A DNA stretch of 64,000 nt from Reticulitermes speratus (GCA_021186555.1 JAJKFL010000004.1:8236001-8300000); one strand, 5' to 3'. Positions 33,300-44,792 are shown, counted from the first letter of the stretch. A program made the numbers and translations. The notes: a model not told the origin generated them from the sequence alone.

Positions 33300-33735
33300 A
33301 GTGCTGTGTGACAAATTTACGAATATTTCTTATTTTGAATTTTCTTTTAGCCGAATTTCTATCGTAAACTAGGGCCATGCTATGATAATTTTGTAATTGG
33401 TATTTATGTGGTTAAACCTTCTATTTTGCGACTTTTGTTGTTAGTAAATTATATTCCTGCTGATGGTTTTTATGGTCGAAATACGTATAGAAGACTAAAT
33501 ATAAAACGTATAAGGCATATAGATGTAAGTGTGCTCGTACGGCACCGCGATCGTTACAACTGAGCGTAGTGCATTTGTGAAAATTAATTGTTTCAGATAT
33601 GAATTACTGTTTGAAAGTTACACGGAATTATGACAGGTTTACACGTACATTAGCATGGAAAGTTTCACATTTCTTTACAAACGTAATTACAGTTAATGCC
33701 TTCTCGTTTACTTCACTTTAAGCTAATTAATAAAC
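33300..33735. other. No feature recognised
   Basis: AT-rich spacer before a fold-back element. Confidence 0.4.
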
Positions 33736-33747
33736 GAACTTATATAA

Positions 33748-33990
33748 CCTTGATTTCAGGCTTACGCCGCGATGTTGATTAAATCTGTGGTCTTCTGGGT
33801 AATTACACGCGTCGTGTGTAATTATTTACCGATGTTTCGGGACAACGTATCGTCCCATCTTCACGGGCCAAGATTCCAAGATTCCTCTTGGAATCTTGGC
33901 CCGTGAAGATGGACCGATACGTTGTCTGCCGAAACGTCGGTAAATAATTACCACACGACGCCGTGTAATTACCCAGAACACATATTTAAT
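33748..33990 (-). mobile_element. Fold-back Penelope-like element (type 2) with 12-bp TSD
   Basis: It is flanked by GAACTTATATAA at 33736-33747 and 33991-34002. The arms 33795-33880 and 33887-33976 are inverted copies separated by only 6 bp. Each has CGTGAAGATGG...CGAAAC(G/A)TCGGTAA. Here the left arm is complete (TTTCAGGCTTACGCCGCGAT) and the right is truncated, the mirror image of 16981-17217. Confidence 0.82.
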
Positions 33991-34002
33991 GAACTTATAT
34001 AA

Positions 34003-34613
34003 GCATTTGTTGTCAAAACATATGCCTAGTATTTGGAAGATTAGTTTGTCGAATATCACTTGTGGGTACGCTATTCCGAATTTTGCTGTTACTTCTTTTT
34101 TTCAGCCGTTTTATATAAATTCGGAAGCAGGTAAAGTTAATTTCTATCCAAGGCCCACGTCACGAAATGGTGTGTGGGACGTGAGGTACATTCCCACGTA
34201 CGACAACTTCAGTAGGTGGAGGTGAAAAATTTAAAAACAGGTTGCCTACCTGCTGGCTTATAATTTGGTTCTCTCATCACATATTCAATATAACGTCTCA
34301 CATTACGCTAAAAATGTACTTGATAGAGCATCATTAATAATTTAGGAACGCCGGCCCGCCTGACTGTAACTAGGCCGGTATTGAAACAGTGCACAGTGTC
34401 TTGAGGTAGCTGTCTGATCTTGGCTGTTCAAACATCGGTTGTGCGTTGCGTACTAAAACGTTTATCCTCTTTCTGTTTTGTACCTCCCCCACCCCCGGCT
34501 GATACTTAAATGGTGCATTCGATATTCCAAGAGCGTTTCCTTTCACATTCCTTCCCCCGCCCTCGTTATATTCTCTCATACCTTTCCATTCCACAAGACA
34601 TGCCACGTTGCAT
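34003..34613. other. No feature recognised
   Basis: Frames at 33989-34225 and 34370-34606 carry no domain I know. Confidence 0.4.
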
Positions 34614-34616
34614 TTA

Positions 34617-35238
34617 GGCTAGGCTCACACTTGCGATTTTCTGTCGCGCGATTATTTAGTCGCACAAATAGAACACACTGTTTTCAGTAGGAATGCGCGC
34701 ACATGTGACTAAATAAAAGTAGCGATTAAAAAGATGCATCCAACCCTATTTTACTAGCGACGCGACTGTCGCGAATTAAAATGGGTTACATAGACAGGAA
34801 TGAACCTGCACACACTTGCTTCTGCTGCTGTTCAGTCGCAGTTCAATCCGTGGAGAGAAATCTATCATTGACAATTATTGTATTTGAATTATTTGTTACT
34901 GATATTGAATTATGTCTGATAACGAATCTGCTGTTGATGATTCACCATCACACATTGTTTTGGACACGGAGAAATTGATTTTTGAATTGGAAAAACGGCC
35001 TGCTCTGTATGACAAAAAATTTGACTTATAAGTGGGTGCACCCAATGTTTTCGTTTGCGTCTTTTTTTTGGATTTCATACGGAGTAATAAGGCAATCACA
35101 CAAGTACTTTCGATGAAATCCATACCATTACTGAAATATACTAGCGATTTTTTGGTCGCCGTGTGCGGACCGCAATACTTTTCGGCGATTGCGACTTTTC
35201 AGTCGCGGCGGCAATAAATCGCAAGTGTGCGCCTAGCC
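34617..35238 (+). mobile_element. PIF/Harbinger-like element, internally deleted, TTA TSD
   Basis: The terminal inverted repeats GGCTAGGCTCACACTTGCGA and (right, complement) GGCTAGGCGCACACTTGCGA differ at one position. TTA flanks both ends (34614-34616 and 35239-35241). A three-base T-A-rich TSD and this TIR style fit PIF/Harbinger. There is no DDE nuclease inside, only a short MADF-like N-terminus, so the copy needs help in trans. Confidence 0.82.
34912..35031 (+). pseudogene. Truncated MADF-type accessory protein, 39 codons
   Basis: The frame starts MSDNESAVDDSPSHIVLDTE and continues KLIFELEKRPALYDKKFDL before TAA. The order EKLIF.LE.RPALYDK fits the first helix of the MADF (Myb/SANT-like) domain, and a protein of that type partners the nuclease in Harbinger elements. 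Only the first third of the domain is left, and the stop follows at a likely internal-deletion junction. Downstream sequence to the right TIR gives no further MADF residues. The family assignment is from memory of the domain. Confidence 0.6.
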
Positions 35239-35241
35239 TTA

Positions 35242-35559
35242 GACTTATGGCCTAGTGCGTAAATCAAATGTAGATTTGTCCCCTTTTTACGCGCTGACGT
35301 CACGTAAAAGGAGTATATGCTTAGCAACACCCATTATTAACTGCGGAATTAGATAAACGTGAGTCTTAAGCCTCACATCTCGGCCACTTTATCCAGCCCG
35401 GAATATGCCCGTCTATCCACTGTATAGGGGAATGATACATTTGTGTTGAATAAGCGGGGAGTAAGAGTTGTATAACATAACGTTGTATGAAGATTACATT
35501 AAAAATAAGTCAGTAGCAGATTAATTTCAGACAATAATGCTTCACTCACGTAGGAATTG
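35242..35559. other. No feature recognised
   Basis: Unique spacer between the Harbinger-like element and a LINE 3' end. Confidence 0.4.
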
Positions 35560-36105
35560 TTTATCTTTTATTATTCATTCATCCTGTAGTCTGTCTCACA
35601 ACAGATACATAGCCTCTTCCAAAGCGAGTTTTCCACAGATTGCGATCCAGTGCTTCCTCTTTATTTTTTCCTCAAGGTTATCCAGTAGCTGCTTACGTCT
35701 TCCTCGTCTTCCCGTCCCTTCTATATTTCCATCTACCTTTTCTTTAGTAACGTGGTTTAGAAGGCAGTTTCTACGCAAGATGTGACCAATCCAGTTAGCC
35801 TTTCTTCTTTTTATTGTATGTACGATATTCCTGTCCTCCTTGACTCTGTGTAATACTTCTTCATTTCTCACACGATCGGTCCAACTGATCTTCTGCATCC
35901 TTCTCCAGGACCACTTTTAAAAAACTTATCAGATGTTAGTGATATACCTTCCGAAGTGTCCAAGTTTCAGCACCATGCAAATCTATGCTCCAAATGTAAC
36001 ATTTTACTAGTTTCTTCCTCAAATTTAAGTCAAATTTTCTGGTAAAAAGAGTGTTCTTCTTGTTGAATGCTGCTTTTTCACTGCCAATATTGGATTTAAT
36101 TTCAC
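35560..36105 (-). mobile_element. LINE 3' end (family 1), degenerate
   Basis: The minus strand encodes the tail after the polymerase: KFDLNLRKKLVKCYIWS, HGAETWTLRKV, then WTDRVRNEEVLHRVKE, RRKANWIGHILRRNCLL and RGRRKQLLD. It ends in GAATGAATAATA repeats. Stops and frameshifts break it. Parallel copies lie at 38522-38895, 47925-48540 and 57715-58185. I cannot assign the clade firmly. Confidence 0.85.
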
Positions 36106-38304
36106 ATATGCAACTTGCATCATTATTTTTATATACTGATTAAGAAACTTACAAATTGAAACGTAAAGGGTTATAATCTTACCTGCTGTTTGGTATTGAT
36201 ATGAAAACAAGAGTTTCGCTGTAAGACATGAAAGTAGATTGAGGACATTTGAGAACAAGAAGCAGAGGGAAACATTTGGATCTAAGGGAATGGCAACAAG
36301 TAGATGCAGAAAATAACGTAATGAGGGGAATTCCTAGTTTCTGCTCTTTAGCAAACGTTATGTGAGTGGTTAATTGAAGAAATATATCGTGGACGGATAT
36401 TTAGATTGCGTAAGGTCATTGATCAATGCTTACATTTATTTTGGAATCGCTGGCAGTAAGAGAAAAGACGAAGGCTTTCTTTTTATGTGGGAAGATGTAA
36501 TTAAGGTTCGTTAATAAATTTATAAATTGTTGCTGGATAATAAAAATTGTGAAACACCTTGTTGTATATTTACTGTGTGTTCTGGCTTCAAATAATCCTC
36601 ATCCTTTTATTTTTCCGAGAAAGAGAGAAGAAACTTCACGCGCATTAACCTGTAAGTATTCTAATCGGCCATCTTGTTAGCGGCCATGGTGTAATTTAGG
36701 GTAAACAGATGGGCTCATCGGGAACAAGAGATTTATCCCGAGGGAATACTTACGGGGTGTTGTAAGCCGCCACCACAAAACCGTTGCCACACGCGATGAT
36801 GTGAACGGAAAAAGCACGTAGTTTTTCGTTTGAATTGCATTTATTTATTGAAGTCACTTTAATGGTAAATAATTGATGCAGCTAAGTGCTGGTGAGGCTA
36901 TTCACTCGCCGAATTCATTTCATTGAATGTTAACTCAGTTTTCGAGATAGAATTAATTTCAGTTCTTAAGACGACGTTTCTCTTTTTTTCAGGTAATGTT
37001 GGCTGTTTAAATTAATTTGTCACAGTTCACTTTAAAAACTGATTACTTAATCTTGCTACAGTCTCCTTTCGAACGTCTTGCGAAGCCGCGAAATTACGGT
37101 GCTATCGTCTCTTAAGCTAAAGCCAAGGCATTTCTTCTGAAACCGAACCAAATATTGTTCTTTTCACGTTCCGCAATATGCAGTGGTTTGCAGGATCTTC
37201 GTAAATTTCAGATTTCGGTCAGGAGTACTCGATTTTCTGCTCGTATCGTGGAAGAAGAACCCCCAATTTGAGTAAGAAAGCCCATTTAAATCTCACTGGC
37301 CCTTATTGTTATTAGTTGGCTCAGTTCATTAGGCGAAGCATTAAAACCTTCAAAAAGGTTACCCTGTAGTTAACAAACAGAAAGATAAAATCTCTGTCAA
37401 ATTGTTATCAATCACGTGTTAAAAATCTGGCCCCTGACATAATGGAAACCCGTGACCCACTGAAAAGTGTTTGAGTCTGAAATAATTTTATATTATTACA
37501 ACTTTTGTATACACAAAACCCGAATCCATTGCCAAACTTAACAGTTTGTTTTCCCGTCGTAACAAGCCGTGTCCGAGGATTGAAGTAGAGACTATTCCAG
37601 TGACAAAAACAGGTCACATTATGGTTATGAATACTTTAATATTTATGATGTAGGTCGAAGTTCAGAGGATATGATGTGGACTGAATAATGTTGGCAGGCA
37701 TTCGTAAAGTTTAAACTGTTGTTCAAACTTTGCGTAACTGGTGACAAAATATTTGATAGTGTAAACATAGGTTTACGAAAGAAACACGCTGTAACTTAGC
37801 AACCGAGATTGTGGAAAACACCTGCGTTTAGACTAGCGGATCCCAATCCATAACCATTCTTTCGAGTACCAGCGTTGTCATTACTCTTGGGTCCGACATT
37901 TCACTTCGGAAACAAAAGCCATTAACTTCACAGAAAAACCAGGCTACATAAAGCAGAAAGAATTGAATGCTGGATCGCTCTTGACGCAGCCTGAAATACA
38001 CGTTCAATAAGGCGGAAGCTCACACAACATTCTGACTGGCTCGATTCCAAGAATTTTCCAACTTGCAACAAGTCCAAAGGCCTTCTTTTCTATCGAGCGG
38101 CAGGTTTAAAATTCGCGTGAGGCCAGGTCAAGTTACGGGAGCTGAAGATATTGCGCATGCAGGCCATAAACCCACGTTTGCTCCTAAACCCCAAAATATA
38201 CCACGGATTCTAGTGAAAGCTCTTATCGATTCGGTTCCTCGCTCTGCGATGTAGGATTGTTCATGGAATATGAAGCCTGTCTATTTCAGATTATAAATAT
38301 AACA
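36106..38304. other. 2.2 kb without a recognised feature
   Basis: It reads as unique sequence with no repeat family, tRNA or coding exon that I can support. If the window contains regulatory or unannotated exonic DNA, this is one of the few places clear of repeats. Confidence 0.45.
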
Positions 38305-38521
38305 ACTTAGTGTACAGAGCAACTTGACTCAAACAGCAAAATTTAGCGTACAAAGCAAGATGGCTGTAACAGTAACAGTGTATAGAGCAAGATGAATCAA
38401 ACAGTAACACTTAGTGTACAGAGCTAGATCGCTCAAAGAGTAAGACAACGTACAGAGCAAGGTACTCAAAGAGTAACATTTAATGTACATAGCAAGATGT
38501 CTGAAACAATAACATTTAGTT
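38305..38521. repeat. Degenerate about 40-bp tandem repeat, 5 copies
   Basis: Units resemble TTAGTGTACAGAGCAAGATG followed by NCTCAAACAGTAACA, with many substitutions and small indels. The array stops exactly where the LINE fragment begins. Confidence 0.75.
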
Positions 38522-38895
38522 TGAAATGCGGTGCTGGAGAAGGATGGAGAAGATCAATCCGACCGATCGTGTGAGAAATGAAGAAGTATTACACAGAGTC
38601 AAGGAGGAGAGGAATATCGTACATACAATAAAAAGAAGAAAGGCTAACTGGATTGGTCACATCTTGCGTAGGAACTGCCTTCTAAAACACGTGATTGAAG
38701 GAAAGATAGAAGGAAGGATAGAAATGATGGGGATGATGAGGAAGAAGACGTAAAAAGCTGTGGAATATCATTAAATAAAGTAGAAGACACTGGAGTTTGA
38801 ATTAGAAAGACATAGATCACACTCTCTGGGGAAATATTTTCGAAAGATGCTATGGACCTGTTGCAAGACAGATTACGCAGCGTATGACGTAGAAT
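38522..38895 (+). mobile_element. LINE 3' end (family 1), 5'-truncated
   Basis: The plus frame 38526-38753 reads RCWRRMEKINPTDRVRNEEV, LHRVKEERNIVHTIKRRKAN and WIGHILRRNCLLKHVIEGKI, then breaks. The remaining tail (HTLWGNIF, CYGPVARQ) is recognisable in shifted frames to about 38895. There is no polymerase domain. Confidence 0.85.
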
Positions 38896-39384
38896 TTAAT
38901 TGAAAAGCTGTAAATCAGAACTCCAAATCAGTACTATTAAAACCTAAATATGTAAAAGGAATGTCGTTTCTAAGTATCGACATATTTCCTTTTCAACTGA
39001 AGCTGCTATTGACGTAACGTTTACAGCCTTCAGACTTGAGCAGTGTAGCGATTTTACACACGTCACATTTGCAGTAAGTGATGAAAGGAAGTGACTGATG
39101 TGTTTCACAGATTCATGCACTTAATTCGGTACAAAGTAAAAAGGAAGCCTTAGGTCTCTTTCGAAGTCATTGAGCAGCATGAATTCCGTTCACGAACATG
39201 ATTCACTTTTAATGGATGGGCGCTTCAAGAACGGGAGAAAAATACTGTCTAGACCTTTGACAAAGCCACTGCGTGATGTTTTGCCTTTGAAGTACATGAG
39301 TGGAATAAGTATCTATGTATTATACATGGGCTACCTAATTAAGTTTATCCTGTCTTGTAACTCATATCTTGTTTTTGTGATGAA
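38896..39384. other. No feature recognised
   Basis: Unique spacer between repeats. Confidence 0.4.
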
Positions 39385-39670
39385 GGACAAAGGAGACAGA
39401 GTAGCGATGCCCCGCTACGGACTCGACGGTCCGGGGTTCGTATTCCAGTAGGAGGGAAGAGATTTTTCTCTTTTACAAAACGCCCAGACCGTCTCTGGGG
39501 CCAAATCAGCTACCTATTCAATGTGTTTTTTTTCCCTGGGGTGAAGTGGCAGGGGCGTGAAGTTGACCAGACGCCTCCATCTATTGCAGAGGTTAAGAAT
39601 GAGTGGAGTCATGCCTTTACTGTCCCTATTTGCCTTCATGGCGTGAACAGAAGAGACTTTACCGTTACTT
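39385..39670 (+). mobile_element. SINE family A, full length
   Basis: The tRNA-like head has a B box, GGGGTTCGTATTCC. The body has AAACGCCCAGACCGTCTCTG, CCTATTCAATGTG and GGTTAAGAATGAGTGGAGTC, and the tail is GACTTTACCG. It abuts a family B SINE on the opposite strand. Confidence 0.85.
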
Positions 39671-39685
39671 TCTTTAATTATTAAT

Positions 39686-40245
39686 TTATTTTTTTTCTAT
39701 GGCTCGACAGCCCTATATGGGCCTGGGCCTTCTCGTTTCGTCGAGGTTTCATGATCACACACATTTGAGACACACCACACTCGGTAGGACTCCTCTGGAC
39801 GAGTGATCAGCCCGTCGCACAGACCTCTACCTGACAACACACAACACTCACAACAACACACATCCATGCCCCCAGTGGGATTTTTTTTTTTGCCTGTCCG
39901 GGGTTTTTCCCCTTTGATCCATTTTTGTACTGTTAAATCCTTTCGTCCTTCATGTCACTTTACGTTCCATATTACCGTCCTTACAACAAACACAACACAA
40001 ACATCCATGCCCCCCGGTGGGATTTTTTTTTTTTTTTTTTTGGCCTGTCCGGGGTTTTTTCCCTTTGATCCATTTTTGTACTGTTTAAATCCTTTCGTCC
40101 TTCATGTCACTTTTACGTTCCATGCTACCGTCCTTACAACAAACACAACACAAACATCCATGCCCCGGTGGGACTCGAACCCACGATCCTAGTAAGCGAG
40201 CGGCCGTAGACCCACACCTTAGACCGCGCGGCCACTGGGATCGGC
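39686..40245 (-). mobile_element. SINE family B with two tandem internal modules, 10-bp TSD
   Basis: AATTATTAAT flanks it (39676-39685 and 40246-40255). The head on the minus strand has GATCCCAGTGGCCGCGCGGT and B box GTGGGTTCGAGTCCC. A module of about 150 bp starting at CATCCATGCC is present at 39861 and again at 40012, before the final CATCCATGCC at 40155. The copy at 52273-52677 has one module, and 51274-51534 has none. Confidence 0.9.
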
Positions 40246-40255
40246 AATTATTAAT

Positions 40256-40699
40256 AATTAACAGTTATTATTACATTCGCTGACCTCCTGACAGTATTCA
40301 ACTGTTGACTTCCTCTTATTCTACAAGTACAGTCAACCCCAAGTCCTTTTATGGGTAGCCTAAAGGTCCTCTCACCATCTGCAATCTTTGATTGTATTTA
40401 AGTGCATCTCTTCGTGACCGTATCGTGCCTTGAACGTGCTCGCCAGTGTGGGCGGAGCTATTGAAACAGTGAAGGATATCTGAGTGGCTGCTGAATGTAA
40501 CGTGACCAAATTGTGTCTGACTCGCTAAGATGCTGCCAAACCGACCCATCTGTTTAGCACTTAAATTGCTGCATATCTTTCACACTGCTTGGGTCGAGTC
40601 GAGTAAAGCATTGCTTTATTAAAGATGCGTGCTACTTGTGCTATCCAATTCATCTTTCTTGGTTTGGCCAACGTAATAACATATGATGAACTTGGACTA
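40256..40699. other. No feature assigned
   Basis: The minus frame 40349-40549 is open but unrecognised. Confidence 0.35.
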
Positions 40700-40795
40700 C
40701 TTTACCTTTGAAGTGGGACCGATAGGTTGTCCCGAAACGTCGGTAAGAATATACTATTCTACGCTGCGTAAAATCCCAAAAGAGCCCCAGATCTA
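40700..40795 (+). mobile_element. Penelope-like type 2 single arm
   Basis: TTTGAAGTGGGACCGATAGG, TTGTCCCGAAACGTCGGTAA, ACGCTGCGTAAAATCCC, AAGAGCCCCAGATCT: one arm of the fold-back at 16981-17217. The stem II pair GGGAC/GTCCC and GAAA are intact; the CUGANGA box is changed. Confidence 0.65.
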
Positions 40796-41201
40796 TGATG
40801 ATCACACACTATGAAGCTCATCATTATGTGTTTTTTTCCCCATAATATCAAGTAATTTCCTTCTTCTTGCTTTAAACCTTCCTCATGAACACATTGTTGT
40901 TCAACAATCTGCGTGTTCTTCCCTTCAGAATATTTGCTGCTTTTGCTGTAATATTACGTGTCTCATACCCGACGGGTGTTGATAACGATGAAAGGCATAC
41001 AGTCGACATCTCTTCCAGTGATGTGCTCTATAGGTCTGTCAGCATAAAGCGACTAGGACTGTTGACGTATAGACACTGCATTTACCACAGCAGCAGATGC
41101 AATGAGACAAATGGTCACCTGCTGGAAAAAAATCGTGAAGTATAGAAGACAACCGACCACATTTGTATTGACTGGAAAAAATAGGAATGTCATTAAAGGA
41201 A
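40796..41201. other. No feature recognised
   Basis: The open frame 40885-41145 has no recognisable domain. Confidence 0.4.
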
Positions 41202-41505
41202 CGACCGTGTTAGCACAGTTAATATTGTGACTAGGATAGGGGATGGAAGTTTCGGGTTTCGAATCGCGTGGGGGGCAAGAGGTTTTCCTCTTCAAAATGT
41301 CCAAAGGAGATCTGGGGCCCACCCAACCGTCTATTCAATGGGTATCGATTTCTGCCCCGGAGGTTAATCGGCCGGAGAGTAAATCTGACCACACATTTCC
41401 ATCTATTGTCGATTTCAAGAATGTGAGAGGCTATACCTCTACTCCTCCTATACGCCTTCATGGTGCGGACAGGGGAAACTGTACCTTTTTTAGGAGGGTT
41501 AAAGA
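41202..41505 (+). mobile_element. SINE family A, full length
   Basis: Head CCGTGTTAGCACAGTTAATA with B box GGGTTTCGAATCGC. Body AAAATGTCCAAAGGAGATCT, TCTATTCAATGGGTATCG, TATACCTCTACTCCTCCTAT and GCCTTCATGG. Confidence 0.82.
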
Positions 41506-41808
41506 AGGACTGGGCCTGCTGGTGCTGTGGAAACGCTGGTGATATGAACATCAATTTGACCCTGTGCTTTGCTGGGCACCAATCCATAAAGCGGTATTAG
41601 AGCATTGCCCCACTCATTTGTCACCTTATTACCGGATGCAGTTCTGCGGTAATATTCGAAATCGCGCCGGCTGCATCCTCAGAAAGGTCATTAGTTTCCA
41701 TTTGACAGGAGACAGTTGTCTCCAGAGTCGGTGTGGACGTGGTCACGACAGGTGTCTGTGTTCCCGCTGGGAGTCGAACCCCAATAAATTGATCGCCCAA
41801 ACCATAAC
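41506..41808. other. No feature assigned
   Basis: GGGAGTCGAACCCC near 41770 resembles a minus-strand B box, perhaps the scrap of another SINE head. Nothing else. Confidence 0.3.
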
Positions 41809-41877
41809 TTAGTACAGAGATATATATTTAAAGTCCGACATATGTACAATTTAATCACACTATTTGTGTACTTTCAC

Positions 41878-41924
41878 CGTCCTACATGTTTCGAACCCCT
41901 AACCTGGGTTCATCTTCAGGGACA
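41878..41924 (-). ncRNA. Hammerhead-like motif
   Basis: Minus strand: TGTCC, CTGAAGA, T, GAACCC-AGGTTA-GGGTTC region, GAAA, CATGT, A, GGACG. Stem I pairs with one G-U; stem II is 6 bp; the cores are intact. It differs from the 4023-4069 copy only in the stem II loop region and at the end of stem I, where the pairing is preserved. Confidence 0.65.
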
Positions 41925-42013
41925 CATTATCTAAAATCGCACACTATTTACACCAACTGGCACATGAGTTCTTTACAATTGTTCAGATAAATAGTGTGCG
42001 ATTTTAGATAATG

Positions 42014-42060
42014 TGTCCCTGAAGATAAACCCAAATTAAGGGTTCGAAACATGTAGGACA
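42014..42060 (+). ncRNA. Hammerhead-like motif
   Basis: TGTCC, CTGAAGA, T, AAACCC-loop-GGGTTC, GAAA, CATGT, A, GGACA. Stem I is perfect. The closing G-C pair of stem II is lost (A opposite C), which may weaken it. Confidence 0.6.
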
Positions 42061-42157
42061 GTGTTACATAACTAATGTGATTAAATTGTACATTTGTCGG
42101 ACTTTAAATATAAAGTTAAAATGTAAGAAATTAATAATATTAAGTTTAGTACAGAGA

Positions 42158-43122
42158 CTAGACCCATAGTATAAATACTTAAGAAAACAGAACGATAAAG
42201 AACATCTGATACAGTGTAATAAAACGCATATTGAGACTGATTTTACAGCAAGGGATATCTATTTGCGAGCAGGTAATATCGACACCAAATAGGAATTCAG
42301 ACCAACAAAGAAGGTACATTTGAAAAAGCTTTTTTTTTTACCACTACTATATAAAAATTGCTTTTATCTTGCATGTGGAGTTCATTGAATCTTTTAAAGT
42401 GGTTTCATAGGGAGCAGGGAGAGGATAGCAAGGATTTGCCCTAATGAAGTCTCCCATGGAGTTGTTTGCTGAGATAAAAGGACCTGGCTCCCTGGGAACT
42501 AGACTCTTATGCACAAGAATTTTATTTTAAATTGGATTTACGTCAAAGATAAAATAAATGATTGTACTGTGTTCCAGTACAGCATTTTGGACTTTGCAAC
42601 CTTCAAAATCAAACGAACGCCAGGAAAGTTGGCAAGTGACTTGCTGGCGGAAGTCGTAGGCTAAGATCTCTGTGGCATGAATTAGTACACGTACATATCT
42701 ATTTCTCTTGTTATTTTGTTTGATTTAATTTTGCGAAGATTCTGTCTATGTAAAATCTGGCAGATATGAATTCAAATCTTCACACTGTGGCCATGTTTTT
42801 GTTTGTGTGTTTACAACGATATTTCATACACGCTTTCATAGCTATGTTTATAAACTATAAATGTAAAAATTGACTGTTTTAACGTAAAAGATATCAGAGT
42901 TGAGAAGAAAGAAAAAGTGTTTGAGTGGCTATGCGAAATCAAGACAGGGGATGACGACTGCAGAATTGAAACAAAAGAATTTCGGTTTAATTTCATGCGC
43001 CCTTTTCCAGTAGCTTATTTAGACTGAAGAAACTTCCTGAGAAAGACGTTTGTATCCGAAGGAGAGGGAACAAATTAGAAGAAATTGTATAGAAAAGTCC
43101 TTCATAATTTGTACGCTTCGTT
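42158..43122. other. No feature recognised
   Basis: AT-rich unique sequence; short frames only. Confidence 0.4.
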
Positions 43123-43129
43123 TAATGCT

Positions 43130-43393
43130 TTTTTTTTATTTGAATGGCTCGACAGCCCCTTGGGGGCCTAGGCCGCCTCATTTTTCGAGGCTTCACAATC
43201 ACACTTTTAGACACACCACACTCGGTAGGACTCGTCTGGACGAGGGACCAGCTCGTCGCAGAGACCTCTACCTGACAACACATCACTCACAACAGACAGA
43301 CATCCATGCCGCCGGTGGGATTCGAAATCACAATTCTAGTAAGCGAGCAGCCGAAGACCCACGCCTTAGACCGCACGGCCACTGGGATCGGCC
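43130..43393 (-). mobile_element. SINE family B, full length, TSD
   Basis: TAATGCT flanks it at 43123-43129 and 43394-43400. The minus-strand head is GATCCCAGTGGCCGTGCGGT, but the B box is mutated (GATTTCGAATCCC). The shared tail GGGGCTGTCGAGCCATTC is at the left end. Confidence 0.88.
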
Positions 43394-43400
43394 TAATGCT

Positions 43401-43875
43401 ATTAGTGCACTTAAATAAAGAATTTCAAGAATTTCAAAAATTTTGACCTGGAAATTTCATAGAAAGTTTGCGCTTCGGCAGAGCTACGTAGAGGGCTATT
43501 TTGTTTGGCTAATTTAATTAGGCAAGTTTGTTAATTATTTACTAAGTATGTTTGGGGACCAGTGGAAAAGGCCTGTTGACAATTCAACGATATTTCTTTG
43601 ATAGATATCGATATGTCCAAATGCCGAGGCCATCTGACGATCAGCTACATGAACTAGATCAGACATCGAGGGTATTTAGTACCTCATTGGGCGAGTAACA
43701 TATGCCCTTAGTTAATTATTGATTATGTCGTAACACATTTATATTTTGTTCAGGTCACTTAGTTTCCTTCTTTAGTTTACTTACTTGGCAACAAAATGTC
43801 GTTATTAACATCCAGTTTAGTTATAAATCCTTTGTACTGAAATCCTGTTTGTCTCTAGGCCATCTGTAAAGAGGA
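43401..43875. other. No feature recognised
   Basis: Unique spacer before the 37-bp array. Confidence 0.4.
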
Positions 43876-44767
43876 TCATTTGGTATATAGGCGTTTTGGT
43901 TCAACCTATCGGTCATTTGGTATATAGGCGTTTTGGTTTCAACCTATCGGTCATTTGGTATATAGGCGTTTTGGTTCAACCTATCGGTCATTTGGTATAT
44001 AGGCGTTTTGGTTCAACCTATCGGTCATTTGGTATATAGGCGTTTTGGTTCAACCTATCGGTCATTTGGTATATAGGCGTTTTGGTTCAACCTATCGGTC
44101 ATTTGGTATATAGGCGTTTTGGTTCAACCTATCGGTCATTTGGTATATAGGCGTTTTGGTTCAACCTATCGGTCATTTGGTATATAGGCGTTTTGGTTCA
44201 ACCTATCGGTCATTTGGTATATAGGCGTTTTGGTTCAACCTATCGGTCATTTGGTTAATAGGCGTTTTGGTTCAACCTATCGGTCATTTGGTATATAGGC
44301 GTTTTGGTTCAACCTATCGGTCATTTGTTATATAGGCGTTTTGGTTCAACCTATCGGTCATTTGGTATATAGGCGTTTTGGTTCAACCTATCGGTCATTT
44401 GGTATATAGGCGTTTTGGTTCAACCTATCGGTCATTTGGTATATAGGCGTTTTGGTTCAACCTATCGGTCATTTGGTATATAGGCGTTTTGGTTCAACCT
44501 ATCGGTCATTTGGTTAATAGGCGTTTTGGTTCAACCTATCGGTCATTTGGTATATAGGCGTTTTGGTTCAACCTATCGGTCATTTGTTATATAGGCGTTT
44601 TGGTTCAACCTATCGGTCATTTGGTATATAGGCGTTTTGGTTCAACCTATCGGTCATTTGGTATATAGGCGTTTTGGTTCAACCTATCGGTCATTTGTTA
44701 TATAGGCGTTTTGGTTCAACCTATCGGTCATCTGTTATATAGGCGTTTTGGTTTAACCTATCGGTCA
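43876..44767. repeat. 37-bp minisatellite, 24 copies, 259-bp higher order
   Basis: The unit is TCATTTGGTATATAGGCGTT plus TTGGTTCAACCTATCGG and is extremely uniform. The variant GGTTAATAGG occurs at 44253 and 44513, and TTTGTTATA at 44322 and 44581. Offsets of 259-260 bp equal seven units, so a 7-unit block was duplicated recently. Confidence 0.97.
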
Positions 44768-44792
44768 TTTTCGCTTTGTTGTATTTTAATTC

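Larger units (their letters stand above)
41821..42145 (+). mobile_element. Fold-back Penelope-like element (type 1) with 12-bp TSD
   Basis: It is flanked by TTAGTACAGAGA at 41809-41820 and 42146-42157. The arms match 3970-4543 closely, but the loop is much shorter, so the unit is 325 bp instead of 574. The right tail ends in ATTAATAATATTAAG. Both arms keep complete hammerhead-like motifs. Confidence 0.85.
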
